64,000 nucleotides of DNA, from NCBI RefSeq assembly GCF_004803795.1, contig NZ_CP012543.1, forward strand, positions 2,170,001-2,234,000, read 5' to 3'. Origin of the DNA: Campylobacter rectus (GTDB lineage: Bacteria; Campylobacterota; Campylobacteria; Campylobacterales; Campylobacteraceae). Both the position numbers and the translations under genes were made by a program. The notes below the pieces were generated by a model that was not told where the DNA came from, made no database searches, and was given only the letters and a program-made list of their open reading frames with translations. Below are positions 55,259-64,000 of the stretch, one piece after another. How positions within the stretch are numbered: the stretch's first letter is position 1; each line of letters begins with the position of its first letter.

Positions 55259-56143
55259 TTATCCAAATAGCATTTTAGAAAAAAGGTTGGAAACAAGAGC
55301 GACTACAATTAAAAATGTCAAAAATAACACAGCATCTATTATAGATTTTTTATGGTGCATACTCTTTAAAAATAATCTCCATCCGTTTATTGAATCCTCA
55401 TTAATTGCTTTATCCTTAAATTGATACACCATCATAGTTGAATTAATATCGCATTTTATATATTGTTTCCACAACTTGTCTTCCAAAACTCTAAAACTTT
55501 TAATTGGTCTGCTCTTTTCTATCAATTCTGTTGTTGAATCCAGAATAACAAAAGCATTTATCTCATTAAACTTTAATGCATTATTTACTTCTTTTGTATA
55601 TCGCTTGGTTGAGTTTATAGAAAAGCCAATTATTTGCACAGTTTTTGCTAATGGATTTACTCTTGCATCTGATAACTTTTCCTCTGATATATTATTGCTT
55701 ATATTATTAATTCTAAATCTAAAATAGCTATTTTTCTGTTTTTCAGCAACACTCATAGTAATACTTGAATCATTGTTTAGGGTCGTATTGCAAAGCCTTA
55801 TATTACCAAGTTTATATTCTTTGAGTCTAAAATCAAGCTTACCTCTATTAAGATATGTCTCTTCATTAAAAATCATATTCAATGTTTTACCATCGCATAG
55901 CTCATTTTTCATATCTTTAAAATTATAATTTGATATTTCAAAAGGAAATATAATATCTATGTTAAAATTTCTATCAAAGTTATTATATTCTTTTCTGGAA
56001 ACCAAAATTCCAATTTCCATATATGAATTCTCTCTATCATTTGGCAAAAATATATTTAGATGAAGTACGGCATCTATTTTTTTAGATACATCAGAATCGG
56101 TCATGATAGACACGGTATCGTTAAAAGCTTTTTTGTCACTCAT
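55259..56143 (-). CDS. unrecognised tail-anchored protein, 294 residues
   Basis: I do not recognise this protein. It lacks a signal peptide; residues 20-160 look beta-rich (AVLHLNIFLPNDRENSYMEI; FRFRINNISNNISEEK), residues 165-210 include TVQIIGFSINSTKRYTKEV and INAFVILDSTTEL, and a single hydrophobic segment near residues 270-288 (AVLFLTFLIVVALVSNLF) ends the protein. So it is probably anchored in the inner membrane with a cytoplasmic body. Codon and base use are strongly AT-rich. It lies between the ASCH gene and a GNAT gene, all on one strand. Confidence 0.7.
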   Translation of the reverse strand: MSDKKAFNDTVSIMTDSDVSKKIDAVLHLNIFLPNDRENSYMEIGILVSRKEYNNFDRNFNIDIIFPFEISNYNFKDMKNELCDGKTLNMIFNEETYLNRGKLDFRLKEYKLGNIRLCNTTLNNDSSITMSVAEKQKNSYFRFRINNISNNISEEKLSDARVNPLAKTVQIIGFSINSTKRYTKEVNNALKFNEINAFVILDSTTELIEKSRPIKSFRVLEDKLWKQYIKCDINSTMMVYQFKDKAINEDSINGWRLFLKSMHHKKSIIDAVLFLTFLIVVALVSNLFSKMLFG

Positions 56144-56154
56144 ATACGCACTCC

Positions 56155-56523
56155 TTAAATATATTTAAAAGACTGTGGAGCAATAAAGTTTTGATATTCC
56201 AGATATGGACATATAGGCTCTTTATATTTTACTGCTCGTCTAATTTTAATTGCAAAACCTATATCTTTGCCATTAAAATATTCAAAATACCGATCCACAT
56301 CTATGCCGGCATAGGTTTTTGTTTTATACCATAATTCTTTTGGGGTGTCTTTTAAAATTTCATCTACTAAGAATTCTCCGATAATTTTACCCACAGGCTT
56401 TGTAACATAAACTTTAACCTTACTAACATTTTTTTTGAAATTAACTTTTCTAAACTCAAATTTCTTGGTTCCATTAAAAATTGCTTCTGCAAATTCCGGT
56501 TTAATTGATAATAATGCGGTCAT
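56155..56523 (-). CDS. ASCH-domain protein
   Basis: Small protein of 122 residues with an ASCH (PUA-like) fold signature: LLSIKPEFAEAIFNGTKKFE followed by FRK, then VYVTKPVGKIIGEFLVDEI. ASCH domains are thought to bind RNA or modified nucleosides and turn up in acetyltransferase and toxin-like operons. It overlaps the end of the GNAT fusion gene by 23 bases, indicating coupled expression. Its start motif is echoed in the C-terminal half of that fusion (YILSIYPKYHTGMF). Confidence 0.8.
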   Translation of the reverse strand: MTALLSIKPEFAEAIFNGTKKFEFRKVNFKKNVSKVKVYVTKPVGKIIGEFLVDEILKDTPKELWYKTKTYAGIDVDRYFEYFNGKDIGFAIKIRRAVKYKEPICPYLEYQNFIAPQSFKYI

Positions 56524-57574
56524 TCACTAGCCCTTCTTGTATAATATTTAAAAACATATCATCTGTTATTTTTACAAAACCCCAATACTTTGGTTCATAT
56601 CCCATAATTTTCCTAATTTTATCTAATACAACTCTTTTTTTAAAAGAAACGTTATATGTCATTTTAATAATTTTGGGAAAACATCTTGTTTTAAAATAAC
56701 TTTTTAACTCCAAATCAGTAAATATATTATGTGGCTTACAATATTTTACAAATTCTTCTTCATTTTCAAAACTAGATATGTGCCTATATTCTTCAACAAT
56801 ACATAAAGAAGTCGCTACGGATGAATAATTTGCATTTGGAGCATTTTTGTCCTGAGTTCTGTATATAATTAAACAATCACCTCGTTTTAACTGCTCAATA
56901 TTGCTCATTTTTGTAATATAAACCTTGTGAATACTATTTGATTCCGATAAATCCTTCAAAATATCATAACTTTCGGTCTTTAACATAGAATCAGAAAACA
57001 TTCCGGTATGATACTTAGGGTAAATACTTAAAATATATTTATCGCCACCTGTTGCAATGGATGGATAATCCAATAAAATATCCCCCTGAAGCATTCTTGA
57101 TGATGTAGATATAGTTTTTACAAGAACTAACTCGTCACCTTTTTTTCCAAAATACACAAAACCGTACTTTTTTAATAATTTAATTAACAAGTCTTGTTTT
57201 TCAAAAACAGTAACATATATATTGAAAATACTATTAGATATTGCAAAGTCAAATATTCTCTTTATAAAACGTTCACCAAGTTTTGTACCATGTGGACTAA
57301 TTTTCAATGTTCCAATTTTTAACCATGCATAGTTTGTATCAAGCTGAGGGTTGATATCTGCATTGTCCACTGGATTCTCTATTTTTAAATACAAAAAAGC
57401 TAAGAGTTTATTGTCGCTATCTGTTAATATGTGTGCTTTTTCACCTTTTTCAGCCTTCTTTGAAAGCCAAATATCAAATCCAACATAATCACTTCTTAAT
57501 GAATCAAAAAAAGGGTCTGCTATACTGATGTCCCTTATATACTTTTCCTGAATGTGTGACACGGGAAACTCCAT
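56501..57574 (-). CDS. GNAT acetyltransferase fused to an ASCH-like domain
   Basis: Protein of 357 residues. Residues about 10-155 form a GNAT domain (SIADPFFDSLRSDYVGFDIW, LLAFLYLKIENPVDNADINP, and acetyl-CoA loop SPHGTKLGERFIKRIF). Residues 160-357 begin YILSIYPKYHTGMF, like an ASCH domain, then PUA-type strands (RGDCLIIYRTQDK) and a helical end. The ATG at 57574 is preferred because the recognisable family start follows directly; an ATG at 57667 adds 31 unusual residues, which overlap the GyrI-like remnant. First gene of the island operon. Function unknown; acetylation of an RNA-related target is inferred. Confidence 0.75.
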   Translation of the reverse strand: MEFPVSHIQEKYIRDISIADPFFDSLRSDYVGFDIWLSKKAEKGEKAHILTDSDNKLLAFLYLKIENPVDNADINPQLDTNYAWLKIGTLKISPHGTKLGERFIKRIFDFAISNSIFNIYVTVFEKQDLLIKLLKKYGFVYFGKKGDELVLVKTISTSSRMLQGDILLDYPSIATGGDKYILSIYPKYHTGMFSDSMLKTESYDILKDLSESNSIHKVYITKMSNIEQLKRGDCLIIYRTQDKNAPNANYSSVATSLCIVEEYRHISSFENEEEFVKYCKPHNIFTDLELKSYFKTRCFPKIIKMTYNVSFKKRVVLDKIRKIMGYEPKYWGFVKITDDMFLNIIQEGLVNDRIIIN

Positions 57575-57653
57575 ATTTTCAATTATTTTATCAAAAAATA
57601 CATAAAAATTACACTTATTAAATAACCACAAAGCACAATTCAGCCCAAAATAA

Positions 57654-57791
57654 CTAAATTTTTCCAATCGGGTGCCTGATTATCGTTTTGCATTTTTGCG
57701 AAACGGTTTTTCTAGGGTCGCTTAGGTAGATTTCGTGATGCGCTCTTTGCCCGCTAAAGTTTTGCACAGCCGTTTTCGGCGACGATCTCAT
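57654..57791 (-). pseudogene. C-terminal remnant of a GyrI-like domain protein
   Basis: A 45-codon minus-strand frame contains QRAHHEIYLSDPRKTVSQKC and KTIIRHPI, the C-terminal signature of GyrI-like (small-molecule-binding) proteins, typically HHEIYLSDPR followed by a lysine-rich KTxxRxPI. Stops occur immediately upstream in this frame, so only the end of the gene survives. It lies exactly at the right border of the AT-rich island and overlaps the 5' end of its first ORF. Confidence 0.65.
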
Positions 57792-57900
57792 TTATTTTAC
57801 AGCATTTTAGACTCATTGCCAAAGCCGTCCACGTGTAAAATTTACGCCCGTTTATACAAAAAAGGCAAGCGCAGTCAAATTTAACCGCGTAAATTTAGCC

Positions 57901-60900
57901 TCACTCACCGCCTAAATACTCCTGCAAGCTTTTTACTTCCAGCGCGCTGCCGTCCTGTACGCTTTTTAGCGATTTAGCCGCCGCTAGTGCCGCCGACATC
58001 GTCGTGAAATACGGGATCTTAAATCGCATGATATTTTGTCTGATTTTCTTGCCGTCCTCGCTATTTGACTTGCTGTCGCTGGTGTTGATAACAAGCGCGA
58101 TATCGCCGTTTTTGAGCCTATCCTCGACGTTTGGGCGGCCTTCGCTGATCTTATAGACGAACTCGCTCTCTACGCCTGCGCCCTCTAAAATTTTATACGT
58201 TCCGCCCGTGGCGATGATTTTAAAGCCGAGATTTATCAGCTCGCGCGCCAAATTTGCGGCGTATTTTTTGTCCGCATCGGCTAGCGTCAAAAAGACTAGC
58301 CCGCCAGTAGGCAGCGAGTTGCTCGCGGCAATCTGGCTTTTGGCAAAGCTCTTTGCAAAATCGCTTGATATGCCCATGACCTCGCCCGTACTTTTCATCT
58401 CAGGCCCCAAGATCAGATCTGCGCCAGAGAGCTTGTTAAACGGAAAGACCGCTTCTTTGACGCAGACGTGATTTTTCACTCGAGGCTTGAGTATGCCGCG
58501 CTCCTCGTAAACCGCGCCGTAGTTATCGTAAAATTTAAGCGCCTCGCGCAAATCGCCCTGCCACATCACGCGCGTAGCGACCTTTGCCATCGGCACGCCC
58601 GTCGCCTTGCTCACAAACGGCACGGTGCGGCTAGCGCGCGGGTTTACCTCTATCATAAAAAGTTCATTCTCGTAGATGGCAAACTGGATATTCATAAGCC
58701 CAACGACGCCTAAATTTAGCGCGATGTCGCGGGTTTGGTTTTCTACCTTTTCGATCATCTGCGCGGTCAAATTTAACGGAGGCAGTATGCACGCGCTGTC
58801 GCCGCTGTGGATGCCCGCCTCCTCGATGTGCTGCATCACGGCGCCAATATAGACATCCTTGCCGTCGCTGATTGCGTCTACGTCGAGCTCTACGGCGTCT
58901 TGTAAAAATTTATCGATTAGTACGGGCGAGTGGTTGCTGACCTTGACCGCCTCGCTCATATATAGGCATAGTTCCTCGCCATCGTGCACGCGTCTCATCG
59001 CGCGGCCGCCTAGCACGTAGCTAGGGCGCACGAGTACGGGATAACCGATAGCAGCGGCCTTTTCTAGTGCCTCTTTTTCGCTTGTAGCGGTGTCATTTCG
59101 CGGCTGTTTGACGCCGATTTTAGAGATAAATTCGCTAAATTTTTTGCGGTCCTCGGCGACGTCGATCGTGCGCGCGCTGGTGCCGATGATTTTCGCGCCG
59201 GCTATGCTTAGGCGTTTGGCGAATTTTAGCGGCGTCTGGCCGCCGAAATGCACGATCACGCCGTCTGGGTTCTCGTGCTCGATCACGGCTCTAACGTGCT
59301 CAAAATCAATCGGCTCAAAGTACAAAATATCGCTCGTATCGTAGTCGGTGCTGACGGTTTCTGGGTTGCAGTTGTACATTATGGTTTTGATGCCCATATC
59401 GCGTAGCGCGTAGCTGGCGTGCACGCAACAGTAGTCAAACTCTATGCCCTGGCCTATGCGGTTTGGGCCGCCGCCGATGATCATCACTTTTTTCTCTTTT
59501 TGCGCCGAATTTGCGTTTAAATTTTGCTCCGCGAAATTTGACGAAAGATGCGGTAGCTTCGTGATATTCGTCGTCGAATAAAGATACGGCGTGAGCGCCT
59601 TAAACTCGCCCGCGCAAGTATCTACTTCGTTGTATTCGAGGTTTATGCCCATTTTCTCGCGCGCAAAATAAATATCGTTTTGACCGAGGTCGAGGTTGTC
59701 TTTTAAATTTATGAGATGCGCGATCATCTTGTCCGAAAAGCCCATCGTTTTAGCTTCGCGAAGTAGCAGCTCGTCGTTTAGGATGTCCATATCGATACGC
59801 TCTTCAAATTTAACTATCTGCCAAATTTGATCCAAAAACCACGGATCGATCTTGCTCATCTCATGCACTTCGGCCACGCTAAGCCCGTCTCGAAACGCCT
59901 GCGCGACGTATAAAATGCGGCTTTCGTTCGCATTTCTAAGGCCATAAATTAGCGCGTTTTTCTCCAAATTTACGAAGTTAAATCCATAATAGTCCTTTTC
60001 CATCCCGCAAAGCGCCTTTTGGATACTTTCCTTAAACGTCCTGCCGATCGCCATCACCTCGCCCACGCTCTTCATCGCGGTGCCTAGATACGGGTTCGCG
60101 CCCGGGAATTTCTCAAACGTAAAGCGCGGGATCTTAGTCACGATGTAGTCGATGACGGGCTCAAAGCTAGCAGGCGTGCCCGTGATGTCGTTTTTGATCT
60201 CATCCAGGCTAAAGCCCACGGCTAGCAGCGTCGCGACCTTGGCGATCGGATAGCCCGTGGCCTTGCTTGCTAGCGCCGAGCTGCGGCTCACGCGTGGGTT
60301 CATCTCGATCACGATCATCCGTCCCGTTTGCGGATTTACCGCAAACTGCACGTTGCTGCCGCCCGTATCCACGCCGATCTCGCGTAAAATTTTAAAACTC
60401 GCATCGCGCATCGCCTGATACTCTTTATCAGTTAGCGTAAGAGCGGGCGCAACCGTGATACTATCGCCCGTATGCACGCCCATCGGATCGAAGTTTTCGA
60501 TCGAGCAGACGATGATGCAGTTGTCGTTGCGGTCGCGGATGACCTCCATCTCGTACTCTTTCCAGCCTAGCAAGCTCTCCTCGACCAAAATTTCTCGTAT
60601 CGGGCTGGCGTCTAGGCCGGTTTGGGCTAGTTCTTTAAATTCATCGATATTATACGCCACGCCGCTGCCAGCGCCGCCAAGCGTATAGCTGGCGCGGATG
60701 ATGAGCGGGAAGCCGATATTTGCGGCTGCGGCTAGCGCCTCGTCCATGTCGTAGGCGTACTGGCTTTGCGGCAAGTCCATGCCGATCTTTTGCATCGCCT
60801 TTTTAAACTCCTGCCTGTCCTCGCCCTTTTTGATAGCTTGCGGGTTCGCGCCTAGAAATTTGACGCCGCCAAGCATATCCGCCTCATATAGCTGCATCGC

Positions 60901-61194
60901 GACGTTTAGCGCGACCTGACCGCCCATCGTAGGCAGTATGGCGTCGACCTTTTCTTTATCTATGATGCGTTTGATACTCTCTTTGGTTATAGGCTCGACG
61001 TAGGTCGCATCGGCGAAATCGGGATCGGTCATGATGGTGGCGGGGTTTGAGTTGATGAGTACGACGCGGTAGCCCAGCTGCTTTAGCGTTTTTGCAGCTT
61101 GCGTGCCGCTGTAGTCGAATTCGCACGCTTGCCCGATGACGATAGGGCCGCTGCCGATGAGTAAAATGGTGCTAATATCGGTTCTTTTTGGCAT
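57901..61194 (-). CDS. carB: carbamoyl-phosphate synthase large subunit
   Basis: Makes carbamoyl phosphate for pyrimidines and arginine, 1097 residues, full length. Two ATP-grasp halves: the first starts [20 protein letters not shown] and has [20 protein letters not shown]; the second starts [20 protein letters not shown] and has [20 protein letters not shown]. The C-terminal 130 residues are an MGS-like allosteric domain ([20 protein letters not shown]). The start shares one base with the mreC stop (TAATG), so it is last in a clpX-mreB-mreC-carB run, the order in C. jejuni. Confidence 0.97.
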   Translation of the reverse strand: MPKRTDISTILLIGSGPIVIGQACEFDYSGTQAAKTLKQLGYRVVLINSNPATIMTDPDFADATYVEPITKESIKRIIDKEKVDAILPTMGGQVALNVAMQLYEADMLGGVKFLGANPQAIKKGEDRQEFKKAMQKIGMDLPQSQYAYDMDEALAAAANIGFPLIIRASYTLGGAGSGVAYNIDEFKELAQTGLDASPIREILVEESLLGWKEYEMEVIRDRNDNCIIVCSIENFDPMGVHTGDSITVAPALTLTDKEYQAMRDASFKILREIGVDTGGSNVQFAVNPQTGRMIVIEMNPRVSRSSALASKATGYPIAKVATLLAVGFSLDEIKNDITGTPASFEPVIDYIVTKIPRFTFEKFPGANPYLGTAMKSVGEVMAIGRTFKESIQKALCGMEKDYYGFNFVNLEKNALIYGLRNANESRILYVAQAFRDGLSVAEVHEMSKIDPWFLDQIWQIVKFEERIDMDILNDELLLREAKTMGFSDKMIAHLINLKDNLDLGQNDIYFAREKMGINLEYNEVDTCAGEFKALTPYLYSTTNITKLPHLSSNFAEQNLNANSAQKEKKVMIIGGGPNRIGQGIEFDYCCVHASYALRDMGIKTIMYNCNPETVSTDYDTSDILYFEPIDFEHVRAVIEHENPDGVIVHFGGQTPLKFAKRLSIAGAKIIGTSARTIDVAEDRKKFSEFISKIGVKQPRNDTATSEKEALEKAAAIGYPVLVRPSYVLGGRAMRRVHDGEELCLYMSEAVKVSNHSPVLIDKFLQDAVELDVDAISDGKDVYIGAVMQHIEEAGIHSGDSACILPPLNLTAQMIEKVENQTRDIALNLGVVGLMNIQFAIYENELFMIEVNPRASRTVPFVSKATGVPMAKVATRVMWQGDLREALKFYDNYGAVYEERGILKPRVKNHVCVKEAVFPFNKLSGADLILGPEMKSTGEVMGISSDFAKSFAKSQIAASNSLPTGGLVFLTLADADKKYAANLARELINLGFKIIATGGTYKILEGAGVESEFVYKISEGRPNVEDRLKNGDIALVINTSDSKSNSEDGKKIRQNIMRFKIPYFTTMSAALAAAKSLKSVQDGSALEVKSLQEYLGGE

Positions 61195-61949
61195 TATTTT
61201 TCCTTTGTTACGACGTATAGATATGAGGGGATGGTTATGCTTACGTAGGGCTTTACGGCCGCGCTTTTATATAGGCTCTCTTGGATCACGCCCGTGACCT
61301 TGCCCACTGAAATCCCGCTGAAAAATATCCCGTCAAGCCCGCTCGTGACGACCTCGTCGCCCTCTTTTGGACTGAGCCACTGGGGGATAAATTTCACCGT
61401 TATTCCGTCTTTGCTCCCGTGCGCGATGCCCGGGATTTTTTCCTCGCCGATTGATACGGCGAATATGCTTTTTGGATCATTTTGCAGCAAGGCCATAGGG
61501 TTGCCGTCCTTGCTCACGACGATACCCGCGCTCTTGCCTTGGTAAATCAGCCCGTAAATTTTAGACTCGTCGTAGCCGTCAAATTTATCCAGCCAGACCT
61601 TGTCATAATCGCTGATATTTACGTAGCTAAGGGCGCGTACGAGCTGCACTCTAGGCTCGTAGGCGGTCGAGTTTTTATCGACCAAAATTTCATTTAGCTC
61701 CTTTGCGAAGCTTGAAAGCAAAGCCGCCGATTTTTCCAGTTCGGCGTTTTGAGCGCGAAGCTGCTTTATCTCCTCACGCTGCCTAAAATGCTCGTTTACG
61801 CCGTCTTTTACAAATTTGACCGCATCGTCGTAGGCGGCGACTATGCGGTTGTTTAAATTTACGACGTACTCTGAGACGAGCGCGCCCATATCCAGCGAGA
61901 AAAATACCAGCGCGCCGATGAGAGCGACGAATAAAATTTTACTCTTCAT
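61194..61949 (-). CDS. mreC: rod shape-determining protein MreC
   Basis: Inner-membrane protein of 251 residues with an N-terminal anchor ([20 protein letters not shown]), a periplasmic coiled coil ([20 protein letters not shown]) and C-terminal beta-barrels ([37 protein letters not shown]). It links MreB to the cell-wall elongation machinery. Overlaps mreB by 11 bases. mreD is absent from this site, as in other Campylobacter. Confidence 0.93.
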   Translation of the reverse strand: MKSKILFVALIGALVFFSLDMGALVSEYVVNLNNRIVAAYDDAVKFVKDGVNEHFRQREEIKQLRAQNAELEKSAALLSSFAKELNEILVDKNSTAYEPRVQLVRALSYVNISDYDKVWLDKFDGYDESKIYGLIYQGKSAGIVVSKDGNPMALLQNDPKSIFAVSIGEEKIPGIAHGSKDGITVKFIPQWLSPKEGDEVVTSGLDGIFFSGISVGKVTGVIQESLYKSAAVKPYVSITIPSYLYVVTKEK

Positions 61950-62979
61950 TTACGAGTTGTTGTAGGAATTTAATCTCCTCAAGCGCTTTACCGGTACCTA
62001 TGGCCACGGCTAGCAACGGCTCGTCCGCGACGAAAACGGGAAGCTTGACGATATCGCTTAGATATTTGTCGATACCGCGGATCAGCGCGCCGCCTCCGGT
62101 TAGCACGATGCCGTTTTCTACGATATCTCCGGCAAGATCCGGCGGCATCATCTCAAGCACGGTTTTTAGGGCGTCGGCGATCTCTTTTAGAGGTTCGCGC
62201 ATAGCCTCGCGCACGTCCTCGCTCGTTAGCTCCACGCGGCTTAGCAGGCCGCTGATTTGGTCGCGACCTTTTACTACGATACTAAGCTCCTCGGGCAGCT
62301 GGATCGCCGAGCCGACGGAAATTTTGATATCCTCACCCGCGCGCTCGCCTATTAGGAGGTTGTATTTTTCTTTTATGTAATTTACGATGCTTATATCAAT
62401 CTTATCGCCCGCGGTGCGGATAGACTTGCTGATGACCAGACCACCCAGAGACACTACGCCGATCTCGGTCGTACCGCCGCCGATATCGACGACCAGGTTT
62501 CCCTGCGGTTCGCGCACGGGTAAATTTGCCCCGATAGCCGCAGTCATAGGCTCCTCGATCAAAAACACCTCTCTGGCTCCCGCGCTTAACGCGCTTTCGC
62601 GCACGGCTTTTCGCTCGACTTGAGTTAGGCCGTAGGGCACGGAGATGATGATACGAGGGCGCAGGAAGCTCTTTCTGCGGTGGGTCTTTTCGATGAAATA
62701 GCGGATCATTTTCTCGGTCATATCAAAATCCGCGATAACGCCGTCTCTCATCGGACGGATAGCCTCGATATCGCCGGGGGTTTTACCCACCATCTCCTTT
62801 GCTTCGTGGCCGACGGCTAAGATCTTTTGCTTGCCATATTTTTCGCGCTGCACGGCGACGACGGAGGGCTCGTTTATGATGATCCCCTTATCTTTTACCA
62901 GCACCAGCGTATTTGCCGTGCCTAGGTCAATCCCCATATCGCTCGAAAAAAATCCTATTATCTGGTCTAAAATCATCAT
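61939..62979 (-). CDS. mreB: actin-like cell-shape protein MreB
   Basis: Bacterial actin of 346 residues that organises lateral cell-wall synthesis. Phosphate loops GIDLGTANTLVLVKDKGI and VDIGGGTTEIGVVSLGG and the adenosine motif GIVLTGGGALIRGIDKYL are present in order. The ATG at 62979 lies nine bases after clpX; the next ATG codon is an alternative start. Confidence 0.97.
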   Translation of the reverse strand: MMILDQIIGFFSSDMGIDLGTANTLVLVKDKGIIINEPSVVAVQREKYGKQKILAVGHEAKEMVGKTPGDIEAIRPMRDGVIADFDMTEKMIRYFIEKTHRRKSFLRPRIIISVPYGLTQVERKAVRESALSAGAREVFLIEEPMTAAIGANLPVREPQGNLVVDIGGGTTEIGVVSLGGLVISKSIRTAGDKIDISIVNYIKEKYNLLIGERAGEDIKISVGSAIQLPEELSIVVKGRDQISGLLSRVELTSEDVREAMREPLKEIADALKTVLEMMPPDLAGDIVENGIVLTGGGALIRGIDKYLSDIVKLPVFVADEPLLAVAIGTGKALEEIKFLQQLVNEE

Positions 62980-62988
62980 TCTACCTTT

Positions 62989-64000
62989 TTATGCGCTTAT
63001 TTTATTGTTTTTTACGAAAATCGGCTTTTCCTTGCCGCTTACGACCTCTTTGGTGATCACTACGTCGTAGCCGGCAAGCTCGGGCAGCTCATACATCACA
63101 TCGGTCATTATCTCTTCCATTATGCTTCGCAGTCCTCTGGCTCCGGTTTTTCTCTCGATAGCTAGCCTTGCGACCTCTTTTAGGGCTTCATCGTCAAATT
63201 TCAAATTCGCCCTATCTATCGCAAAAAGCTTTTGGTATTGCTTTAGTATCGCGTTTTTAGGCTCGGTTAAAATTCGCACCATATCATCCTGCGTGATTTT
63301 ATTTAGCGTGGCGACCACGTGAAGCCTACCGATGAGCTCCGGGATGAGTCCAAAATGCACCAAATCGTCGCTTTCAAGCGCGTCCAGTAAATTTTCTCTG
63401 TCGTCTTTGGAGCGTTTATCTTGACCAAAGCCCAGCACGTTTTTGCCGATCCTGCGCTCGATGATGTCGGCTAGACCGTCAAACGCGCCCCCGCAGACGA
63501 AAAGGATGTTTGAGGTGTCTATCTGGATAAATTCTTGATTTGGGTGCTTTCTGCCGCCTTTTGGAGGGATATTTACGAGACTACCCTCGATGATTTTTAA
63601 AAGCGCCTGCTGCACGCCCTCTCCGCTCACGTCGCGCGTGATCGAGCGATTTTCGCTCATTCTGGCGATCTTATCTATCTCATCGACGAAAACTATGCCC
63701 TGCTCGGCGCGCTTTACGTCGCCGTCCGCAGCCTGCAAAAGACGAGTTAGGATATTTTCCACGTCTTCGCCGACGTAGCCCGCCTCCGTTAAGCTCGTAG
63801 CATCGCAGATAGCGATAGGCACGTCTAGAAATTTAGCCAGCGTCTGCGCCATCAGCGTCTTGCCGCTACCGGTAGGGCCGACTAACAAGATATTTGATTT
63901 TGAGATCTCCGTATCGTCCGGAGTCTCTCCTTTTCTAAAAATTCTTTTGTAGTGGTTATAAACGCCGACGCTAAAGACCTTTTTGGCTTTATCTTGACCG
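62989..64000 (-). CDS. clpX: ATP-dependent protease ATP-binding subunit ClpX, N-terminus beyond window
   Basis: AAA+ unfoldase of the ClpXP protease; the first part, including the zinc-binding domain, is beyond the right edge. The visible frame starts at [20 protein letters not shown] and has Walker [14 protein letters not shown], the pore-loop region [20 protein letters not shown], Walker [12 protein letters not shown], and the sensor/IGF region [15 protein letters not shown]-like [20 protein letters not shown], then [15 protein letters not shown]. The C-terminus ends KNNKISA, a stop nine bases before mreB. Confidence 0.96.
   Translation of the reverse strand, partial: GQDKAKKVFSVGVYNHYKRIFRKGETPDDTEISKSNILLVGPTGSGKTLMAQTLAKFLDVPIAICDATSLTEAGYVGEDVENILTRLLQAADGDVKRAEQGIVFVDEIDKIARMSENRSITRDVSGEGVQQALLKIIEGSLVNIPPKGGRKHPNQEFIQIDTSNILFVCGGAFDGLADIIERRIGKNVLGFGQDKRSKDDRENLLDALESDDLVHFGLIPELIGRLHVVATLNKITQDDMVRILTEPKNAILKQYQKLFAIDRANLKFDDEALKEVARLAIERKTGARGLRSIMEEIMTDVMYELPELAGYDVVITKEVVSGKEKPIFVKNNKISA

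Noticed and set aside
1-64000. tRNA, rRNA, CRISPR arrays, insertion sequences, integrases
   Set aside because: Looked for in all spacers and the island; none supported by sequence.

Overview
The window is chromosomal DNA of a Campylobacter, most likely one of the oral, higher-GC species (C. rectus, C. showae, C. curvus or C. gracilis type). This rests on recognisable orthologues in C. jejuni-like local order: ahpC-fdxA-ndk-DUF177-rpmF-plsX-fabH; lysA-pheA-hisC-fliF-fliG-fliH-dxs; tal-serB-cheW-cheA-cheV; greA-lpxB; clpX-mreB-mreC-carB. CosR/HsrA, PerR and a CXXCH-only NrfA point the same way. Base composition is clearly richer in G+C than C. jejuni, except for one AT-rich island.

Layout. 1-2.5 kb: a histidine kinase (cut by the left edge) and CosR, then folB and plsY. 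2.5-7 kb: a spacer full of repeats, a HerA-like ATPase, a PilZ protein and ahpC. 7.1-12 kb (plus strand): ferredoxin, ndk, a lipid/ribosome operon (DUF177, rpmF, plsX, fabH) and a DUF2920 protein. 12.3-13.1 kb: a gene broken by several frameshifts. 13.4-22.6 kb: serC, a CYTH-CHAD protein, menaquinone methyltransferase, xseA, an unrecognised 516-residue protein, a three-lipoprotein operon and a DIP1984 protein. 22.6-24.7 kb: no intact gene, but a G9 tract inside a diverged direct repeat and a long inverted repeat. 24.7-46.5 kb (minus strand): perR, then flagellar MS-ring/switch, aromatic amino acid and lysine synthesis, lptG, pth, rplY, a PilT-like ATPase with a 400-residue acidic extension, tal, serB and chemotaxis genes. 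46.5-53.6 kb: envelope and transcription genes, nrfHA under a CRP/FNR-type box, surE, tcdA and a YrdC-like gene. 54.6-57.7 kb: an AT-rich four-gene accessory island next to a gene remnant. 57.9-64 kb: carB, mreC, mreB and clpX (cut by the right edge).

How the genes work together. CosR, PerR and AhpC form an oxidative-stress theme. CheW, CheA-Y and CheV with FliF, FliG and FliH cover chemotaxis and the flagellar motor. PlsX, FabH, PlsY, LpxB, an LpxH-like phosphoesterase, LptG, MreB and MreC build the envelope. NrfH and NrfA carry respiratory nitrite reduction.

Two things stand out. First, the palindrome AAATTT is strikingly frequent in spacers, terminator stems and low-complexity protein segments, and two operon-embedded ORFs rich in Lys-Phe and Asn-Leu/Phe seem to be made of it. 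Second, the island carries two GNAT acetyltransferases, an ASCH protein, an ASCH-like fusion and a tail-anchored unknown protein; it is the best candidate here for an undescribed system.
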